DNA of 64,000 bases from Fragum whitleyi (GCA_948146395.1 OX411547.1:29988614-30052613), one strand, 5' to 3'. Positions 33,823 to 45,712 are shown, numbered from the stretch's first letter. Notes: a model not told the origin generated them from the letters alone. Translations and numbers: made by a program.

Positions 33823-34451
33823 CACCGTTTAGGCGTATGTGTCAAATATCCGGTAAATTTCTATTACACTTTGCTTTTTACGCAAACCAAACTCTGCATG
33901 AAAAGGAAAATGAAAAGTGTTGCCATTAATTGATTTTGCAGGGATTGTGCTAGCTTTTTTAATTTTGTAGTCAATAGACCCCTTTAATATAAAATTCTGG
34001 GGGTCAAAACTGGTTTTAAAGGTGTCAAAAAGAGCAAAACATGAAAACTTATCAGTATTTAAAGTAATCTATAAAACTGAAACAACATAAACAATAAAGT
34101 TTATGTTGTTTCATTTATGAAGATATTTTGTAATAGTATGAAGAAAACAGTTGATGTATATAATCTTTTATATTGCGTAGGTTGCACCACTGAAATTTTA
34201 ATGGGTCAAAATGCCCCCCCCCCCCCTGCATAATTTTTTTGAGAGTCAAAACAGGTTTTGGGGTGAAAACCCTTGTTTATGGGTCAAACACAAGCTCTGT
34301 TTAACAATTACAACTTCATATTCACAGTCATCAGTGGGAAAGATTTCAACTTTTCTCTTTTTTTGAACACCAATAAAATTTAATTCTTCAGTAATTTAAA
34401 GAAAGAATAATATGTACCAACATTTATGATGAATGAAAACATATGTTACAG

Positions 34452-34628
34452 AATGTCCAGGCCTCACAAACCCTGTAAATGGTCAAGTAGCTACACTTAA
34501 TAATCCCAGTATTGAAGGAGATGAAGCCATATATTCATGTTTCACTAACTACAGCCTTGTGGGAAATGTGAACAGAACTTGTCTGGAAACTGGTGTGTGG
34601 AGTGGGAAACAACCTACTTGTCTGAGAG
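34452..34628 (+). CDS. Sushi domain exon C3
   Basis: A 59-codon class-C exon, acceptor CATATGTTACAG, donor GTGAGA. It reads ECPGLTNPVNGQVATLNNPS, GDEAIYSCFTNYSLVGNVNR, GVWSGKQPTCLRG. All four cysteines and W50 are present; Lys53 replaces the usual Glu. Confidence 0.9.
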
Positions 34629-34705
34629 GTGAGAATTATTTAGAATAGCAAATGAGAAAATCAAAGTCAAAAACCCAGCTTGGTCAAATATAACAATCTT
34701 TGTAT

Positions 34706-34842
34706 TTGAACTGGTGTGTGAAGTGAAGAACAACTTACTTGCCTAAGCGATGGTGGGCATAATTGAACTTTCTCATTTAAAATATGAACATATGTCTTGA
34801 AACTATAATATTGAGTGAGAAAAAACTAACCTACTTGTCTAA
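34706..34842 (+). pseudogene. Two decayed 3' fragments of class-C exon
   Basis: 34706-34749 matches AACTGGTGTGTG(G)AGTGAAGAAC AACCTACTTG-type sequence; 34785-34842 matches ...TGTCTTGAAACT, GAGTGAGAAAAAAC and CCTACTTGTCTAA. Both lack the acceptor and the first two cysteines. Confidence 0.55.
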
Positions 34843-35345
34843 ATGGGGAGATAATTAAGAATGTAAAATTGAGAAGATTAAAAATCTTAACACATTATTT
34901 GCGAAAATATGCAAAATGTGCGTGCTCGCAGTCAGAGAAATAGAAAACCTGTTCGAAAGGTGAGGTTATAAAATTGAATTCTTTGCTAAAATGTAAAAGA
35001 ACTTGTTGTTTGAATGAAGTGTACATTCTTTCATGTCTGAGAAAATTAACTTGCAAGCATTTGATAGTAATGATTTTAAGTCAGAATGAAGTCCGGTCTA
35101 TATGTTGTGTAAGGGAAAGACATCAAATGCAAAAACTTAAGCAACAACAACCTATTGCATGAAGTTCAAAGATTCAAAGTGTTCAAAGCTTGAATATTTA
35201 AAGTGTTAAAAGAAAAGTTTGAACATTTATGTTGTGTAATATTTTCTTATCATACAAAATTAACATAATTAGGAAATATGGCCCAAGAGTACTAAAATTG
35301 GTATCATACATGAATTAAATATGTAGTTTCTGATATTCATAACAG

Positions 35346-37119
35346 AATGTTCCACTTTAAGTGCTCCTACCAATGTACAAGTGACATCTCCAAACAATCC
35401 AACACAGAATGGAGATGTGGTCACTTTTAGTTGTAATGTTTACTTTATTTTACAGAATGTTCCACTTTAACTGCCCCTATAAATGGAGAAGTAACATCTC
35501 CAAACAATCCAACACAGAGTGGAGATGTGGTCACTTTTAGTTGTAATGTTTACTTTATTTTACAGAATGTTCCCTTTTAACTGCCCCTACCAATTGACAA
35601 GTAACATCACCAAAAAATCCAACAAGGAGTGGAGATGTGGTCACTTTAAGTTGTAATGTTTACTTTATATTACAGAATGTTCCACTTTAACTTCCCCTAA
35701 AAATGGACAAGTAATATCATCAAACAATCCAACACAGAGTGGAGATGTGGTCATTTTTAGTTGTAATGTTTACCTTATATTACAGAATGTTCCACCTTAT
35801 CTGCTCCAACCAATGAAAAAGTAACATCACCAGACAATCCAACACGGAGTGGAGATGTGGTCACTTTTAGTTGTAATGTTTACCTTATATTACAGAATGT
35901 TCCACCTTATCTGCTCCAACCAATGGACAAGTAATATCACCAAACAATCCAACACGGAGTGGAGATGTGGTCACTTTTAGTTGTAACGTTTAATTTATAT
36001 TACAGAATGTTCCACCTTAACTGCCCCTATAAATTGAGAAGTAACATCACCAAACAATCCAACACAGAGTGGAGATGTGGTCACTTTTAGTTGTAATGTT
36101 AACTTCATATTACAGAATGTTCCACTTTATCTACCCCTACCAATGGACAAGTAACATCACCAAACAATCCAACACAGAGTGGAGATGTGGTCCCTTTTAG
36201 TTGTAATGGATACTTAATATTTTAGAATGTTCCACCTTATCTGCCCCTATAAATGGACAAGTAACATCACCCAACAATCAAACACAGAGTGGAGATGTGG
36301 TTACTTTTAGTTGTAATGTTTACTTTATTTTACAGAATGTTCAACTTTAACTGCCCCTACCAAAAGACAAGTAACAGCACCAAACAATCCAACACAGAGT
36401 GGAGATGTGGTCACTTTTAGTTGTAATGAGAACTATCTTATATTTACTTCATATTACAGAATGTTCCACTTTATCTGCTCCTACCAATGGACAAGTAATA
36501 TCACCAAACAATCCAACACAGAGTGGAGATGTGGTCACTTTTAGTTGTAACGTTTAATTTATATTACAGAATGTTCCACCTAAACTGCCCCTATAAATGG
36601 AGAAGTAACATCACCAAACAATCCAACACAGAGTGGAGATGTGGTCACTTTTAGTTGTAATGTTTACTTCATATTACAGAATGTTCCACTTTATCTACCC
36701 CTACCAATGGACAAGTAACATCACCAAACAATCCAACACAGAGTGGAGATGTGGTCCCTTTTAGTTGTTATGGATGCTTAATATAATAGAATGTTCCACC
36801 TTATCTGCTCCTATAAATGGACAAGTAACATCACCCAACAATCCAACACAGAGTGGAGATGTGGTTACCTTTAGTTGTAATGTTTACTTTATTTTACAGA
36901 ATGTTCCACTTTAACTGCCCCTACCAATGGACAAGTAACAGCACCAAACAATCCAACACAGAGTGGAGATGTGGTTACTTTTAGTTGTAATGTTTACTTT
37001 ATTTTACAGAATGTTCCACCTTAACTGCCCCTATAAATGGAGAAGTAACATCACCAAACAATCCAACACAGAGTGGAGATGTGGTCACTTTTAGTTGTAA
37101 TGTTTACTTTATATTACAG
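35346..37119 (+). repeat. Array of 16 truncated class-D exons, 110-bp period
   Basis: Copies begin at 35346, 35456, 35566, 35676, 35786, 35896, 36006, 36116, 36226, 36336, 36460, 36570, 36680, 36790, 36900 and 37010, ending at intact D3 (37120). Each holds an acceptor and D codons 1-31. One unit (36336-36459) is 124 bp because it keeps AGAACTATCTTATA, missing from the 110-bp units. Acceptors vary: mostly TTACAG, but TTTTAG at 36226 and ATAATAG at 36790. No copy but the last has a usable donor. Confidence 0.92.
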
Positions 37120-37296
37120 AATGTGCCACTTTAACTGCCCCTACCAATGGACAAGTAACATCACCAAACAATCAAACACGGATTGGAGATGTGGTCATTT
37201 TTAGTTGTAATGAGAACTATCTTCTACAGGGGAACCAGAATAGAACATGTCAGAGTAATGGGACTTATACAGGGAACCAACCTACTTGCGTTAGAG
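37120..37296 (+). CDS. Sushi domain exon D3
   Basis: The complete D exon at the end of the array, acceptor TATATTACAG, donor GTAGGT. It reads ECATLTAPTNGQVTSPNNQT, RIGDVVIFSCNENYLLQGNQ, NRTCQSNGTYTGNQPTCVRG. Y50 replaces Trp. Differences from the array copies (CAT for CST, RIG for RSG) show it is not simply the newest copy. Confidence 0.9.
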
Positions 37297-37662
37297 GTAG
37301 GTTAGTAAGTTTTCAATGATTTGAAGAACAGTATTTCCTCTAATAATAGCCCTCCCTATTTGTAGCACCCCTACATTTTTTCTATGAAAAGCCACTTCAA
37401 ATGCTTAAATTTTAAGAGTTTTTTTTGAGACTTTTCCTCAAATTAGAGGGAAAGGGCCTAAAAGACATCAGTTTTTATGGTGTTTTTTTAAATCAGTAAA
37501 TGCATACTAGATAAAAGCTTCCTGACCATGTTATCTATAGCTCCCTGGAGCATTCTATAGGAGAAATATGGTATCCATCTTTTTTTCCCTTCTTTGAAAC
37601 AGTGCAGACTATCGCATTGACTTCAAGTTTTTCCTAGTGCAAAATATGAAATTTGATTTCAG

Positions 37663-37836
37663 TCTGTCCTGACATAACTGGAACAGCCCTGACTGTGACT
37701 GGTTCTACATCTCCATATATTGAGGGAAATATTGTCACTTTGTCTTGTACCAGTCCATATACTATAAATGGAGCAACCACCTTAACTTGTGAAAATACTG
37801 GATTGTGGAGTGAGACCATTCCAATGTGCCACATAG
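37663..37836 (+). CDS. Sushi domain exon E3
   Basis: A 58-codon class-E exon, acceptor TTTGATTTCAG, donor GTTTGT. It reads VCPDITGTALTVTGSTSPYI and GLWSETIPMCHIG. Cysteines 2, 29, 43, 56 and W49 are kept. SET links it to E1, while LTVTG links it to E2 and E5. Confidence 0.9.
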
Positions 37837-38015
37837 GTTTGTAATTTCAAAATTTTGGTATAAGACCTGAAAAAAATATTTTGAATTTTACTAATCACAA
37901 TTGAACTTATCAAAGAAAACAAATTTAAAGTAAACAAAATGCAATTCATTTACAAAGAACAATAAATTTAAGGTTAAGACATTTCCAGAATATGTAATTG
38001 TATGCAGTAATGTCC

Positions 38016-38148
38016 AGTCCTGCGTTCAGAATGACAAAATGGTGCAAACAGTTTCCCAATTAAACCCCACTTTGCATGTGCATGTGCAATAAGTGGGGTA
38101 TAATTGGCAAATTGTTAGCACTGTTTTGTCATCCTGAACACAGCGCAA
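38016..38148. mobile_element. Foldback element, TTCAGGATGACAAAA family
   Basis: CCTGCGTTCAGAATGACAAA at the left pairs with TTTGTCATCCTGAACACAGC at the right, and internal CCCCACTTTGCA pairs with AAGTGGGG. No coding capacity. A sister copy is at 39975. Confidence 0.75.
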
Positions 38149-38260
38149 GTTTACTATTTTATTCATGCACTTAATCAATAAATTAAGCATGCTATTTATG
38201 ACATTTGCTTACGTAGAAAAATATTTTTGTAGCTTTGTACTCTAAACTTAATACTTACAG

Positions 38261-38434
38261 AGTGTTCTACCTTATCAAGTCCTTTGAATGGCAACATAAC
38301 TCTAAATAATCCAAGTTTGGTCGGAAATACAGCAGCATATTTTTGTGACAAAAATTACAGTTTGTTTGGTCTTTCCATAAGAGTCTGTCAATCAGATGGC
38401 CAGTGGAGTGGTACACCACCAACATGTATGAGCG
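38261..38434 (+). CDS. Sushi domain exon A4
   Basis: A 58-codon class-A exon, acceptor AATACTTACAG, donor GTAAGG. It reads ECSTLSSPLNGNITLNNPSL, AYFCDKNYSLFGLSIRVC and QWSGTPPTCMSG. The usual Arg before the final Gly is Ser. All cysteines and W49 are present. Confidence 0.88.
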
Positions 38435-38447
38435 GTAAGGAAAAATT

Positions 38448-38615
38448 AAGGTAGTGGAACCGTAATAGGTCCGCAACGTTTTGCAAATAATAACCTTTTA
38501 CAGTGTAAGCTGAGGTTTCCCTATGATTTTCATTAGGAAAGCTCTGTAAACATTGTGAAAGATCATCATCATGAGTTCTGAAATGTTGCGCAACTATTAA
38601 AGTTTGACTACCTTA
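38448..38615. mobile_element. Foldback element, TTTCCTAATGATTTCATTAG family, copy 1
   Basis: TAAGGTAGT at the left and ACTACCTTA at the right bound an imperfect 168-bp palindrome with GGTTTCCCTATG...CATTAGGAAAG at its centre and CCGCAACGTTTTGCAA facing TGTTGCG. It lies 13 bp after the A4 donor. A copy lies at almost the same spot after A6, and a third at 60519. Confidence 0.75.
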
Positions 38616-39137
38616 GATCCAGCCGGACAATGGAGTTAACTAACTTCAACGTACCATTCATCAATCAGTTATGCTAAGAAAACAGTAAGTTAATCCAAAT
38701 GCAAAGCCTGTAACTAGAAGATCTTGAACACTTAGCAATTTTCTAAGACCCTTGTCATGCTAAATAAAATTCCTGCAAAATATGAATTAAAATCAGTGTT
38801 TAATTGAAGCACTAAAAGCATTAAATGTGAATCATTATTTCATTAAAAAATCTAAATTCTAAACCATTCTGGCTGGAAAAAGGGGGAAAAAAAACCCTGG
38901 TGGATAAGCCAACGATCAGTCTGCAGAGGTGTGCAGGCTGAACTTTGTCTATGCCCACATCAGAAGCAGGTATATTACGGGTTGGAAGCATAAACCAGAA
39001 AGGCTTGTGTGACCATGTCGTTTATCTAATTTGTGTGTCCTGTTATTGTCATTTGATCAATTATGTCTATTACAAGTCTTATGTTTTCAATTGAAAAAAG
39101 GTAAGAATACCATTGTTGTAAACACATATATTTTCAG

Positions 39138-39314
39138 AATGTCCGTCATTGCTTACTCCATCTAATGGCCAAGTTGATATAGAGAGTTACCCTAGTACAG
39201 TAGGACAGTTGGCAAACTATACCTGTAACACAAACTACTTACTTCAAGGGAATACACAAAGAGTTTGTCAAGATAATGGAACTTGGAGTTATGAGGCCCC
39301 AACTTGTGTTAGAG
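39138..39314 (+). CDS. Sushi domain exon B4
   Basis: A 59-codon class-B exon, acceptor ATATATTTTCAG, donor GTAATT. It reads ECPSLLTPSNGQVDIESYPS, LANYTCNTNYLLQGNTQRVC and GTWSYEAPTCVRG; Tyr52 replaces Gly after WS. Four cysteines. Confidence 0.9.
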
Positions 39315-39336
39315 GTAATTCATTTTGACTATTGGG

Positions 39337-39470
39337 ATAGAGTTTCTCTAGCACAGTAGGACAGTTAGCTAACTACACTTGTAACACAAACTACATACTT
39401 CAAGGGAAAACACAAAGAGTTTGTCAAGATAACGGAACTTGGAATAGTGACTCTCCAACTTGTGTCAGAG
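39337..39470 (+). pseudogene. 3'-half copy of class-B exon
   Basis: From ATAGAGTTTCTCTAGCACAG to TGTGTCAGAG and a good donor GTGAGG this matches B4 from codon ~16 on, with Cys2-Cys4 and ...NSDSPTCVRG. Cys1 and the acceptor are absent, and B4 read straight through meets TGA. Its end lies exactly 156 bp after the B4 end. Confidence 0.85.
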
Positions 39471-39746
39471 GTGAGGGCTTGTTTCATCACTTTGACCTTC
39501 TTCAGTGAAATTAATACAAAGTTTGTCCAAGTTATTCCAAGAACTTTCTCTATAACATTTCTGCCTTGAAACTTGTTATTTTTTTCTGTTTTCATTATTC
39601 AGGTTTAATAACATGGAGAAGAAATTTTAAATGTAACACTTGCATTTGAATTGGGCTTTGACTTACATTCTTAGAGTTGTTGTATATATTTACTTTATAC
39701 ACTTATTATACACCAATTTTTGAAAAATCTATATTTCTGTTTAAAG

Positions 39747-39923
39747 AATGCCCTGGACTCACAAATCCAACCCATGGTCAAGTAACTACACCAAATAATC
39801 CAAGTATTGAAGGAGATGAAGCTATATATTCATGTTCAACAAATTATAGCCTTGTGGGTAATGTAAACAGAACTTGTCTGGAAACTGGTGTGTGGAGTGG
39901 AGAACAAGCTTCTTGTCTGAGAG
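39747..39923 (+). CDS. Sushi domain exon C4
   Basis: A 59-codon class-C exon; the acceptor context CTGTTTAAAG is poor in pyrimidines next to the AG. Donor GTGAGA. It reads ECPGLTNPTHGQVTTPNNPS, GDEAIYSCSTNYSLVGNVNR and GVWSGEQASCLRG (Ala-Ser for Pro-Thr before Cys4). Cysteines 2, 30, 44, 57 are intact. Confidence 0.88.
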
Positions 39924-39959
39924 GTGAGATAATTGAATATATATAGTGTAATATTTACA

Positions 39960-40145
39960 TAACTTGTCTGGAAAACAGCCCTGTTTTCAGGATGACAAAA
40001 CGGTGTGAAAAGTTACCAAATTTTACCCCGCTTTGCACACAAATGCATGCATGCAAAAGCAGGGTAAAATTGGCAAACTGTTTGCACCGTTTTGTATTCC
40101 TGAACACAGGGCTGGTTTGTGAAGTTGATAACAACTTACTATTTT
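39960..40145 (+). pseudogene. Class-C 3' fragment split by a foldback element
   Basis: AACTTGTCTGGAAAA (39961-39975) and GTTTGTGAAGTTGATAACAA then CTTACT (40115-40140) together follow the end of a C exon (AACTTGTCTGGAAACTGGTG...). The foldback element 39975-40114 lies between. Confidence 0.55.
39975..40114. mobile_element. Foldback element, TTCAGGATGACAAAA family
   Basis: CAGCCCTGTTTTCAGGATGA and ACCCCGCTTTGC at the left pair with GCAAAAGCAGGGT and TTCCTGAACACAGGGCTG at the right. 140 bp, better preserved than the copy at 38016. Confidence 0.8.
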
Positions 40146-40149
40146 GATA

Positions 40150-41404
40150 AATGAGATGTATAAAAATTATTTCTTTAATTTGCTTTTCGATGGAGTTTAA
40201 AGAAATAACAGTGGTTTAACATCTCATAAACTCTCAGCTTCACCAGTGAAATTATCAAAATCTTATACCCTCTTTCGTTCATTTCACCCTTTTTTAACGG
40301 AGAATTAAAGGTAATGTCATTATGAACATTGCATAGCAATCACAGGCAAAATGATGCGCTTGAAAAAAAATTGTCCTAAATTTTTTTACATTTTTCTCTT
40401 TTTGCATAAAAAGAAATGGAATAATTATTTGCTTTCTAGTCAGATTTATATTTCATTCAGTGAACAATAAAATCCATATTTCGGGGAGTATCTGAGTCAC
40501 AAGTGAAAATATAGCTTTTGTTGTTCACTCAATGAAGTATAAATCAATCTTACATTGAAACAAATAATTATTTTCTGTATAAATAGACGGATTTCAGCTG
40601 GGCTAAAAATAGCAACTGATGTATTTCATTTAAATACACATGTTGGGGGAGGGGGCAAACATGACCTAATTGCTCTTTATCCTATAGTACAGCGTTTTTT
40701 CTCCCAGCAGTGGGAACGGGTCCGAGACCGGACCAATCGGGAAAAATGTGTTGTTTTCTAAAAAATTGGGAATTTCATTGTGACACTTGTTTCACAAACA
40801 TTTCTTTCATTTATATCATTACAATATGCATAATTGAAGTTCCTTTGCCTCTATTGTCTTATCTTAACTGAAAAGCAAACCATAGTCCTTAAACAAGGAA
40901 TCTGAACAAAAACATTGACATAAAATGAGTCTGATTGCTCTGGAATAACTGTTTGAAATCAAATCTAGAAATGTCACTGAGATTTTGTTTTAAAAAAATC
41001 ATTGTTAAACCTAAATAGATAAATCAAGTTCTATAATATATTCATGGGTTGAACATTCTTGGGTACAAATCAACAGAAAACAAATACATATCCAATCCTA
41101 TTGTTTTTAAAACAGCTATAAATGAATGTTTATACTTAAATCATAGAAACTTCTTTGATATTTTCAAAATAGATCATATACTCAGATGTTCTACCTGCTG
41201 TAGAATGTTTGAAAGACATTTCAGGTTGGTTCTGAGAGGTGCCGAGATTGTGAATAACAGTCATCTTTGTTTACGAAAATTAAACAAAGATAATCAATTA
41301 GAGTTTGGGTTATATAACAGGAAAATAATTTGCTTCAACCATGACCAAAAGTCCTTTGCCCTATTAAGTATTTTCTTTGAATTTATCTTACATCAATTGA
41401 TAAA
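40150..41404. other. Intron sequence, no recognised gene
   Basis: AT-rich DNA between C4 and the pogo-like element. A loose ~150-bp inverted relationship surrounds TGAACAATAAAATCCATATT and TTGTTCACTCAATGAAGTAT near 40450-40540. The 140-codon frame at 41049-41471 runs into the transposon terminus, has no splice or domain evidence and is not called. Confidence 0.4.
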
Positions 41405-41406
41405 TA

Positions 41407-42680
41407 CAGTCAAAACTGGGCCACCAACGGGACAAGGCAAAATCGGTGGCATACGGGAGTTGGCCGCTTAACGAAAAATCCCCCACCTGCCGGCGGCCGC
41501 TGAGACGAACAACAATTGGCTAATATCATTAATCCATAGGATGGGTCACCGAAAATGTGGTATTCGTGTTTGTAAGATTCAATATCAAAATCGGCGAGAG
41601 AAGACCAAAACAATGTAAATATTTCTTGAATAAGCGGTTATTACGATGTTTTCGTTATTCACTACCAATATGTTTTATCTGGGGAATATTTTCTTGTATT
41701 TAAGGGCCTATGTATAAAAAAAGTTGCATTTTGTCACAGGGACCAGAGAAGAATTAACTTCATGTGAGAAACATGTTTAACAAGATTTTGACACCAATAA
41801 TATTCCTGTTTACTTAAAATATATTATTATTCATTAGAGAAAGTGACAATTTCGAGTTCATTCATTGAAATATAAATGGGCTGGAGATACGACGTTTTAA
41901 GTGTTTATAATTTTCACTATAGCGGGTTCCTGTGAATTTGGCGGCAATTTGTTTCACGTACGTGGGGTGTAAACAATCTCTGGTTTTCCGGCATGCTTGA
42001 CGGCGTAAGTTGACGTCATTTGGAAAATCCCAAGACATTTTCAACAAGCGGCGACGATTCCACAGAACCAACCGACACTTAACACAAAAACGTCAATTTT
42101 ATTAATTTGTTATTTATTTTTCTTCATTTGTGAGTCATTAAATTTCCCTAAGAGAACGCGGTTTTTGGTGCAAAGATGAAAGAAAAAATGGTTATTCTGA
42201 TAAAAACTAAATACTTCCGGAGCTGACGAAGGGAAATTCTCTCCGTGATCAATCCATCAAATAAATCTTTCGATAGTCCGAACGAACGGCAATGTTAAGG
42301 TTTAATAGGTTGATTAATTGGAATATTAATAATCTGCTACTGTTTTAAATCAAATAATATGCTGGCCGCTCAGATAACACAAATTAGAGGACGTGTTAAT
42401 CAGGTAAGCGTCACGGTATATGCATACGATAATCAAGACACGTTATCAATTTTTCGTTAATCAGCGAGTCACCTGCCATAATTTGATGACTCGCTTGGCC
42501 GCCTAAGGGGATATACATTGGGTGCAATTCAGACAATTAAGGGTGACCACCGGCTGCATACGACAGTATGCCACTATTCACAGCTACTTAAAAGAACAAA
42601 ATTGCACTGGTGGACCTGAGTTGGCCGCACACAGCAGTGAGGCCGCTATTCTCAGGTGACCGCTCACACAGTTTTGACTG
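41407..42680. mobile_element. Pogo/Tigger-like TA-flanked element, non-autonomous
   Basis: CAGTCAAAACTG at the left and CAGTTTTGACTG at the right are perfect inverted ends flanked by TA (41405-41406 and 42681-42682). Subterminal GGCCGCT/AGCGGCC-like motifs recur. CAGT termini with TA duplication fit the pogo branch of Tc1/mariner. The length is 1274 bp and I see no transposase; the minus frames at 41410-41613 and 41862-42071 are unrecognised. Confidence 0.75.
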
Positions 42681-42689
42681 TAAATGCAA

Positions 42690-45540
42690 AAAGATTATCT
42701 ACTGCAAATCAGGTAAAAAATCGCAATATCTTGGCTTCATAAAAATATGCAGTTTTGTAATGCGATAACTTCAGAGTTATCCAAAATACACTGGGTTCAA
42801 GCTTCGTAATGGTTTCTGCCAATGAAATCGAGAACCATGTGAGTAAAATAAACTGATCTTCTGAAATTCCCTCCTTGTTGACAAATTACAACACAGATAT
42901 TTATTGCCTAAAGTACTACCAGGTTTTCCAATAGGAAACAATCAAAGTTTATATTTTCCTCAAGAATAAGCTTTGAATTGGGAATTTCATTCTCTCATTT
43001 TGGGAAAAAATAGTAGTTTTCGTCATTGGGAACAGGTCCGTTTACCAGACCTGATCAAAGAAGGAAAAAAACGCTGAAGTAAACTAGTGAAAATCAATAA
43101 TCAATTACTCGCTTATTAAGGTGGTCAGGTGCCTGGAAAAAAATATATCTTAAAGATAGTTAAATCATGCATCCATAATTACAAATCTAGTGTTTTATGG
43201 CACATGAAAGATGTTGAATTTCATGCACAAACTAAGATACCCAAATTGTTTTAACGCAGGGAAATTGGATTGCAAGAAAGAATCTTTCTCTATGAAAATA
43301 CCTTTTAGACTTAATAAATTTCTGAAACAAATAAAGCCAAACAAAATGATTTCATACCCTAGAAGAAATTTCATGATAGAAATTGTCTATTTTAAAATAT
43401 GGTAACATAAATACTTATTTTCAGTAATATAACATGATATTTCAATGATAAAACTTAACTATTGAACATGTCATATCATTATCTTCTTCCAAATTTTAAT
43501 TTGAAATGTTTCTAATTTTTTTTTAACATTTATGAATTTCCTGTATTTTAGAAAATAGTTTAATTATAATGTATAGTAGCAGTTTGTTATGGGAAAATAA
43601 GCAAGTTATTTTTACCTAAATATTTAACTAAAAAATTTCTCAGACCAATCTTACAATACAACAGTTATTGACCGACTCATAGTTAAATCAAATTTGGTTT
43701 CAAAAAACATGCATTTTAAACTATGCCCAAACTTTCCACTATTTACTTGAGTTTGTCATTATAATGTCGCTAATATAATTTTAATACTGATAATGAAAAC
43801 AATAAAAATAACAAAAATAATAATATTAACAATAATGATAATTTTCATTCTTATTTGGCCTTTGTTAGATTATTTCCTCAAGTGAATTCTAGGATGTACA
43901 TATTTTATTCTTAATATTTCATTGACATGTGAGTCAAGCAAAGCAAATGATAACCTCTGGCTCCCAGCCTGTGTATCTGCAGAGTCTGACCAGAATCTGA
44001 TCTGTGCCTTCTAAGAACCCAGATTAGGCCTTAGAGACCGTTGTGAAGAACAATTTTACGTTTGTAATTTTTCTGGTATTATTCGAGGCATTCACTTGCT
44101 TAGATCATTCTACGTAGGGAGCAAATACACATGTATGTCTTGGTGCCGCTGTATGTGCTAATAAATGTTTGCATCTCAGTCACATGTGAAATTGAAAACA
44201 TCTTGCATGGGCTCGGCTTAAATTTGGAATTCAGTTTTTTATGGTGTTTTCCAGGTATGTAATGGATGGCTATGTACTTCCACATTTAATTGAATATGAT
44301 ATTTTGATCCTTGGTTAGTTTATCCAGCTTATTCGGCAACCAATCAGATGAGAAAGGATGGCTTGAAAAAGGCTGTAGTTGCTTTGTATTGGTTTTTAAA
44401 CCAGGACATGCCAACTCAAAGATCACAAGCCCATCTCAAAAATTATTTCAACATACGGGACCCCTGACTAGCCCTGACTTCAGAATAGTATCAAGAATTG
44501 GAAAATTATGGAACAAATGCTTGAGACTGTCTCTATCTTGAAACACACAATAGGTACATACATGTATACCTTACTGGGTGGTTAAGCACAATGCTTGGAT
44601 TTTGATTTTGTACAACAAAGGCAAAGATTACTGGTCAGCCTTATGTCCTTAAGAGTGTCAAGTAACTTCTGAATTCAGAAGTGTAAGGTCAATTTCTTTC
44701 ATATATGCGCCACCAATATTTTGTCTATTACAATCACAGTAAAGGTACTGTAGTTTTTGAAGCTGCAATCGTAAGGTTTTTTCCCATATCCCAAAAATAT
44801 TTTAAAAGTGCGTAATTGATTATTGTTTTGTACAAAATTATTTTGAAGATATTAAGTTAAATACTAGACCCATAAATCATTTTACTTCTTCATTCATTTA
44901 GGAAGAACCACTAATAGTACATTTAGTCCAAATATTGCACTGCTGTCATTTTAAAGATATGGCTGCAGTATCAGCATAAAAGTTGTCAAGTTAATGTAAT
45001 TTGTAAGAAAATATTTTTTTTATTGATATTATGATGAAAAGCAATAAATGAAGAAAGAAAACACACACAAATCAAAAATAGTAGATGGACACCCTTAGAT
45101 CATTTGTATTATTGAGGAAAAAAATATAAAGAAAAAAAAAAATGCATATAAGTTTCAATTTATAATGCAGGGCAAACACAAATTACTGTATACAAGATAC
45201 TTCAATCATTTATAAATTTGGTATTTTCATTTTGCAGAAATGAAACAATATCATCAATACTGTAACTTCCTCAATTCTGACTTGCTTAAAGATTTGCTAT
45301 CTGGTAATGATTCAAAACAGAATTCTTTGAACATAGTTGAATTATTCATTTCCTTTATTTTGTCTGGTAACAAAAACAAGTATTTACGATATGTAACAGT
45401 TATATAACAGGGTTTAATTAAGGGCTATCCATCACTGACCAGTGTGTATTCCATACAAATTCCTGGCCTATTAGTTGACCTTCTGCCCCCAATAACTATC
45501 GGCTGCAGTGTTCAGTCAGATGAAGAGAAACTGAAATTCG
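42690..45540. other. Intron sequence, no feature recognised
   Basis: AT-rich DNA with a short AATAATAATA-type stretch at 43795-43845. The plus frames at 43211-43405 and 44311-44541 lack domain or splice evidence. Confidence 0.4.
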
Positions 45541-45548
45541 TCTTTAGG

Positions 45549-45712
45549 AACATAGCTTGTCTAGAAACATGTTATTGGAAAGAGAAAGAACTTTCTTGGC
45601 TATTGGAAGGGGTTGATAAGATATAAAATTGTAGGCCTTTAAAGCAATGTATACAGAACTTGTTTGGAAATTCTTGTGTAGAATGGTAACAAACAATTTG
45701 ATAAAGGTGAAA
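45549..45712 (+). pseudogene. Decayed class-C 3' fragments
   Basis: 45647-45712 follows class C: CAATGTATACAGAACTTGTT TGGAAATTC..., TGTGTAGAATGGTAACAAAC and a GGTGAAATTATCCAGAAT intron start. 45549-45600 repeats AGCTTGTCTAGAAAC and GGAAAGAGAA. Both are heavily mutated. Confidence 0.45.

Noticed and set aside
41049..41471. 140-codon plus-strand reading frame
   Set aside because: No recognisable domain, no matching splice sites, and the last ~20 codons run into the terminus of the TA-flanked transposon at 41407.
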